From assembly GCF_014696715.1 (NCBI RefSeq), contig NZ_JACJQO010000017.1:152663-216662 (forward strand): a DNA stretch of 64,000 nt. Direction: 5' to 3'. The position numbers were made by a program, and so were the translations under genes. Origin of the DNA: Pseudanabaena sp. FACHB-2040. Its GTDB lineage: Bacteria; Cyanobacteriota; Cyanobacteriia; Phormidesmidales; Phormidesmidaceae. The notes beneath the pieces were generated by a model that was not told where the DNA came from, searched no databases, and saw only the letters and a program-made list of their open reading frames with translations. Positions 60,788 through 64,000 of this stretch are shown one piece after another. The first letter of the stretch is position 1. Every line of letters begins with the position of its first letter.

Positions 60788-61415
60788 ACGTAGTCTCCTG
60801 CAGAGCCGAGCTAAGAACAGCAGAAACCCGTCCCGTTGAAGGATCTCTGGGTTCTCCTGCTAAAAGCTCTTTGAGCGACTGCCGGTAAGCCAGAGCATTG
60901 GCCTTGGCTAGCCCCATACAGCCGCCCTTAGAGCAGGAAAAAACCCGACCTGACCTGAGATTATTTAGCGTGATCTGCTTTTGCCTGCCGCAGCTGCAGC
61001 GACCCTCGACCCAATATTCCGATGTAGCCGAGTCTTGATTGACCGATTGAATAGTCAGCATTCCCACCTGTCGGCCCTGCCAATAGTTGGAGATGTTAAC
61101 TAAGCGGGCCTGCTTTCGCTTTACAAGCGCCTGCCTGGTGACCTCCCGAAACCCTTCCTGCAAAACATCTGGGCTTACGCCATACTCTGCAGCGACTTGG
61201 TCAATAGGCAGCAGAGAGAGGAGCTTTTGCTCAATTGCCTGACGGTCGGCGGCTGACAGCCGATCCAGCTTTTTAACTTTGGGCTGCACCGGTAACCCGT
61301 AGCTGTTTCGCACCTTACGGATATACTCACGGCTACAGTTCAGCAGCCGCGCGATTTCTACATCCTGCTTTCCCTGCTGATAGAGTCTCAAAAATTCTGT
61401 TTTATCAACCGGCAT
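60786..61415 (-). CDS. HTH protein with zinc-finger-like cluster
   Basis: A 209-residue protein. Residues 1-40 and 66-100 are two helix-turn-helix-like segments (EIARLLNCSREYIRKVRNSY; IDQVAAEYGVSPDVLQEGFR). Residues 138-168 hold four Cys in a Cx1C-x18-Cx4C arrangement (Cys140, 142, 161, 166), a possible zinc finger. It should bind DNA, perhaps as a regulator or a recombination accessory protein. Family not recognised. Confidence 0.7.
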   Translation of the reverse strand: MPVDKTEFLRLYQQGKQDVEIARLLNCSREYIRKVRNSYGLPVQPKVKKLDRLSAADRQAIEQKLLSLLPIDQVAAEYGVSPDVLQEGFREVTRQALVKRKQARLVNISNYWQGRQVGMLTIQSVNQDSATSEYWVEGRCSCGRQKQITLNNLRSGRVFSCSKGGCMGLAKANALAYRQSLKELLAGEPRDPSTGRVSAVLSSALQETT

Positions 61416-61684
61416 CTCAAAATACGCTCCCTACGGTCGCACTGAAGCTGAGTTCAACCCCTATAGATACCGAGGTTATTCAGGTGAAATCACCTAAACA
61501 GGCAGCAGAGCCTGCTCTACCCGGATGGAAGATTATACTCACTTCAAACGAAAATTGGGAGCGCGATCTCGGCAGAAATTGAAGAAAGAAACGCAGGGAA
61601 GGGGAGACGTAGGGAGTTTAAGCTTCGAGTTCCCACACCCTCAACTTCTACTCGCCACTCCTAACCTTCGCGCGTCCCCGCGTC

Positions 61685-62803
61685 CTATTCCGCCGCCTGC
61701 GCTGTCCGCTCCAGACCTAGCTGCACCAGCGTATCAACCAGAGCCTCAAAGGAAACACCACTGGCCTCCCACAGCAGGGGGTACATACTGGTAGCGGTGA
61801 AGCCAGGTAGGGTGTTGATCTCGTTGATCAGCACTTCCCCAGTCGACTCAACATAGAAGAAATCTACGCGGGAGATTCCAGCAGCATCAACGGCTTGGAA
61901 TGCCTGAATCGACATTTCTTGGATTTGCCGGGTTACGGTATCGGGCAAGTTGGCTGGAATCAAGAGATCGGCCTGACCGTCGGTATATTTGGTTTCGTAG
62001 TCGTAAAAGTCGCTTTGGAAGGTAATTTCGCCCACAACCGAAGCTCTAGGGTTGTCGTTGCCCAGCACAGCGCACTCAACCTCGCGGGCCACTACGCCTG
62101 CTTCTACAATCAGGCGGCGGTCGTAGCTGGCGGCACTGTCAAGGGCGGCTTCTAGCTCGCTGCGGCTGTTGACCTTGGCAATGCCGACTGAAGATCCTAG
62201 GTTGGCCGGTTTGACAAAGCAGGGATAGCCTAGCTCGGCTTCGATGCGATCGCACAGTTTAGGAAACACACAGGGGTTTGACCACACCTCAGATCGAGTG
62301 ACCGGGATGTACTTCACTTGGGGCAGTCCGGCCTGGGCAAAGGCCATCTTCATAGCGATCTTGTCCATGCCCAGCGCCGATCCGAGTACGCCTGAGCCGA
62401 CAAACGGCATTTGTAGCAGCGTCATCAGCCCCTGAACTGTGCCGTCTTCGCCGTTAGGCCCATGCAGCACCGGGAACCAGACATCGATTTCTGAGAGCTG
62501 CTGAAAAACGGGCAGGCGGCCTAGGGGAGAGGGCGCTCCTGGAGTGATTGCACCGGGAGCACTCTTAGCAGCAGGCTCGGCAGTTCCAGTCAGCATGAGG
62601 GGCTTGCCTGAGGTCAACACCTGATGAGCCACCTCGCCAAACAGCCAGCCGCCGTCCTTGTTGATGTGGATCGGCAGCACTTGGTACTTGTCGGCATTGG
62701 CCCCACTGCCCAGGGCACGGGCAATCGCCTGGGCAGAGCGAATAGAGACTTCGTGTTCTCCTGAGCGGCCGCCGAAGATCAGCCCAACCCGCAGTTTTGC
62801 CAT
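61685..62803 (-). CDS. ddl: D-alanine--D-alanine ligase
   Basis: A 372-residue ligase, joining two D-Ala for peptidoglycan precursors with [23 protein letters not shown] begins the first domain; the ATP-grasp parts are [60 protein letters not shown] and [15 protein letters not shown]. All standard motifs are present and the length fits. It is a single gene, with the VOC remnant and its hairpin upstream. Confidence 0.95.
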   Translation of the reverse strand: MAKLRVGLIFGGRSGEHEVSIRSAQAIARALGSGANADKYQVLPIHINKDGGWLFGEVAHQVLTSGKPLMLTGTAEPAAKSAPGAITPGAPSPLGRLPVFQQLSEIDVWFPVLHGPNGEDGTVQGLMTLLQMPFVGSGVLGSALGMDKIAMKMAFAQAGLPQVKYIPVTRSEVWSNPCVFPKLCDRIEAELGYPCFVKPANLGSSVGIAKVNSRSELEAALDSAASYDRRLIVEAGVVAREVECAVLGNDNPRASVVGEITFQSDFYDYETKYTDGQADLLIPANLPDTVTRQIQEMSIQAFQAVDAAGISRVDFFYVESTGEVLINEINTLPGFTATSMYPLLWEASGVSFEALVDTLVQLGLERTAQAAE

Positions 62804-62892
62804 AGCCCTACTCTCCTGGCTGAATGTTGCGCTTTATTGCGGATAGGGTATCACAGAGTGCTGCCGCCCCTGCCTAAAAAGCTGCAAAAGAA

Positions 62893-62926
62893 AACCCCTG
62901 AGATCCCTCCAGGCATCTCAGGGGTT
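62893..62926 (-). terminator. Hairpin after VOC remnant
   Basis: AACCCCTGAGAT (62893-62904) and ATCTCAGGGGTT (62915-62926) form a 12-bp stem with a 10-nt loop; A residues on the left give a TTTT tail on the minus strand. It is 87 bases after the stop of the VOC remnant and before the ddl gene, and was probably the terminator of the original gene. Confidence 0.75.
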
Positions 62927-63012
62927 AACAATCAGGGTGCATCTACCATTCCACTTTTCCAGCTAGGCCATGCCTATCCGGAAAGTTCAGTGCGATTTTC
63001 AAAATACCTGCC

Positions 63013-63153
63013 TTAGAGTTGTCTTGCCTCGGCAGACAAAGGTCGGGCCAGCTCAATGAGATTACCGTCAAGATCTCGCAGGTAGAACTGACAGGTTATC
63101 TCTCTATCTTGAACAGTCAAGACCCAGTGATCCAAGCGAGCAATTTGTATCAT
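63013..63153 (-). pseudogene. VOC/glyoxalase gene with large internal deletion
   Basis: The minus strand encodes 46 residues from ATG 63153 to TAA 63013. The first 20, MIQIARLDHWVLTVQDREIT, match the start of a VOC (glyoxalase-type) protein and the rest, CQFYLRDLDGNLIELARPLS, match its end. About 80 central residues are missing, at a junction where both ends read FY/IY. The frame is preserved, so it may even be translated, but it lacks most of the metal and substrate residues. Confidence 0.85.
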
Positions 63154-63234
63154 CAGGGAAAATTCGCAGCGTTAGCCCCACCGCACGCCATAGGAAATGG
63201 AGCCACAACAGTGGATAATGCCAGAGGACATGGC

Positions 63235-63549
63235 GTGGCAGTGGCGACGGTGAAGTATTTCTTTCTGTCAGACGGTTGGATCACAGGCCGGGTATGGGAG
63301 TTTGGCGGACTTTGGGATGAGTTAGCCTGGCAGCGCCGACCCCACATTCGTCGCCTCAATTTATTCATTGAGGAGCGGGGCGAGAAACTTTGGCTCTACC
63401 AAGTTGAAGACACGGTCTTAATGGTCGAGGTCAAGCCCCAGGACGTCGCTAAACCCGCCATCGGCAACGTCGTTCTCAAGCGCCTCATTTCTGCTGAGCA
63501 GGCAATTGAGCGGCTATGCGAATCTCAGTCAACCGAGGTGCTTGAATAG
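63235..63549 (+). CDS. Hypothetical protein
   Basis: A 104-residue protein without a family I can name: VKYFFLSDGWITGRVWEFGG, RRPHIRRLNLFIEERGEKLW, LYQVEDTVLMVEVKPQ and a helical end AEQAIERLCESQS. Start GTG 63235 is suggested by AGAGGA six bases before. The open frame extends upstream, but that part is antisense to the VOC remnant and is not a gene. Followed by a terminator. Confidence 0.6.
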   Translation: MAVATVKYFFLSDGWITGRVWEFGGLWDELAWQRRPHIRRLNLFIEERGEKLWLYQVEDTVLMVEVKPQDVAKPAIGNVVLKRLISAEQAIERLCESQSTEVLE

Positions 63550-63564
63550 GAGGCCACAAGCACA

Positions 63565-63601
63565 AAAGGCATTAACTCTCCAGAGGAAGGTTAATGCCTT
63601 T
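63565..63601. terminator. Terminator-like hairpin
   Basis: AAAGGCATTAAC (63565-63576) and GTTAATGCCTTT (63590-63601), 12-bp stem, 13-nt loop, between the plus-strand hypothetical gene and the minus-strand TolC-like gene. It fits a bidirectional terminator, although the T run is short. Confidence 0.75.
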
Positions 63602-63637
63602 GCTTTGCGAAAGCGAACGCTGCTTGGCGCTCACCCC

Positions 63638-64000
63638 CTAGAAACCGGGCGCAGCAGTTCCCGCTGCTGGAAGGTTGGTGATAGCCCGCTCCAGGGCAGC
63701 CAGAGAACGGTTGTAGCCCAAAATCGCCCGCACAAAGTTCCCCTCTGCCTCGGTCAACTCGCGAGTCGCACTCAACACATCAAGCTGAGTGCCCACTCCC
63801 GCATCAAAGCGTAGCTGGGCTAGCTCTAGTGCTTCTCTGGCCTGCCGCACCGCCAGCTCTGCTGTGCCGATGTTGTCCTGATTCGCTACTAGGTTGAAAT
63901 ACGACTGCTCTACCTCCAGACGCACCCCATCTTGCGTGTCGGCAAACTGGCTCTCGGCTATCTCAATGTCTCGCTCTCGCTGCTCAGCTCGAGCCCGCGC
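63638..64000 (-). CDS. TolC-family outer membrane efflux protein, C-terminal part
   Basis: The frame is open to the window edge (at least 120 residues). The sequence matches the C-terminal helical hairpin of TolC/outer membrane efflux proteins: RLEVEQSYFNLVANQDNIGT, REALELAQLRFDAGVGTQLD, VLSATRELTEAEGNFVRAIL and GYNRSLAALERAI. TolC forms the outer-membrane exit duct of tripartite exporters. The N-terminal part and partners are outside the window. Confidence 0.92.
   Translation of the reverse strand, partial: ARARAEQRERDIEIAESQFADTQDGVRLEVEQSYFNLVANQDNIGTAELAVRQAREALELAQLRFDAGVGTQLDVLSATRELTEAEGNFVRAILGYNRSLAALERAITNLPAAGTAAPGF

Noticed and set aside
61525..61794. An 89-codon plus-strand frame ahead of ddl
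   Set aside because: It is made of a purine-rich repeat tract and the antisense of the ddl end; no protein-like pattern.
63019..63234. N-terminal extension of the 104-residue gene
   Set aside because: These codons are antisense to the VOC remnant; a GTG with a good ribosome site lies at 63235.
1..64000. CRISPR arrays, tRNA and rRNA genes
   Set aside because: Looked for regularly spaced repeats and for tRNA T-arm sequences (GGTTCRANTCC); none found that could be supported by eye.

Overview
The window is cyanobacterial. It carries dense HIP1 octamers (GCGATCGC), the tail of a chlorophyll geranylgeranyl reductase, a cyanobacteriochrome-type GAF protein, a cyanophycin-synthetase-like ATP-grasp protein, a stand-alone PCP-reductase domain, an AMIN protein and several DUF families typical of the phylum (DUF4336, DUF4033/D27, PATAN/DUF4388). 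The mix suggests a filamentous Leptolyngbya/Nodosilinea-like organism, but no rRNA or tRNA gene was recognised to fix the taxonomy.

Layout. 1-9.8 kb is an accessory region read mostly on the minus strand: a kinase-like protein, an amidase with an AraC regulator, a methyltransferase, and an OYE reductase/NTF2-like/MFS cluster. Gene debris lies between them (a decayed second copy of the kinase start, an AraC remnant). 10-15 kb holds guanine deaminase, a TPR lipoprotein, an RRM protein and a phytochelatin-synthase-like protein. 15.7-18.9 kb is a compact set of protoglobin, Roadblock/LC7, CvnD-like small GTPase, PATAN protein, small membrane protein and PCP-reductase domain. 19-33 kb is housekeeping and regulation: cNMP domain, CPBP protease, RluA, adenylate cyclase, NudC, radical SAM, GspF-like, D27-like, NYN, ABC-F and FKBP. 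33-42 kb contains a second MFQSN small gene, Uma2, an M15 peptidase next to a protein that shares its repeat module, PAP2, a TPR protein, a 2OG oxygenase and DUF4336. 43-50 kb has a SufR-like regulator divergent from an SDR, then MATE, YfcE, a truncated photoreceptor and a C2/papain-like protein. 50-64 kb holds membrane and envelope proteins, a thioredoxin-fold protein, GHL10, a CphA-like protein, an HTH/zinc protein, Ddl, VOC debris and the end of a TolC-family gene.

The two candidates for an undescribed system are these. (1) Two 81-residue paralogous MFQSN genes, 28 kb apart on opposite strands. Each is preceded by a folded leader with a shared loop GGTYAGTTTACC and an inverted repeat ending 1-3 nt before the ATG, and each is followed by a hairpin. 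(2) The protoglobin/Roadblock/GTPase/PATAN set, which looks like a gas- or redox-responsive MglA/B- or conservon-like switch. Other points are catalytic-residue losses (PCS-like Asp to Asn, RluA Asp to Gly, SDR Tyr/Lys lost), a CphA-like protein with a vestigial Mur-ligase domain, and a photoreceptor whose stop codon lies in a repeat. All functional statements rest on motif recognition by eye; no search was run.
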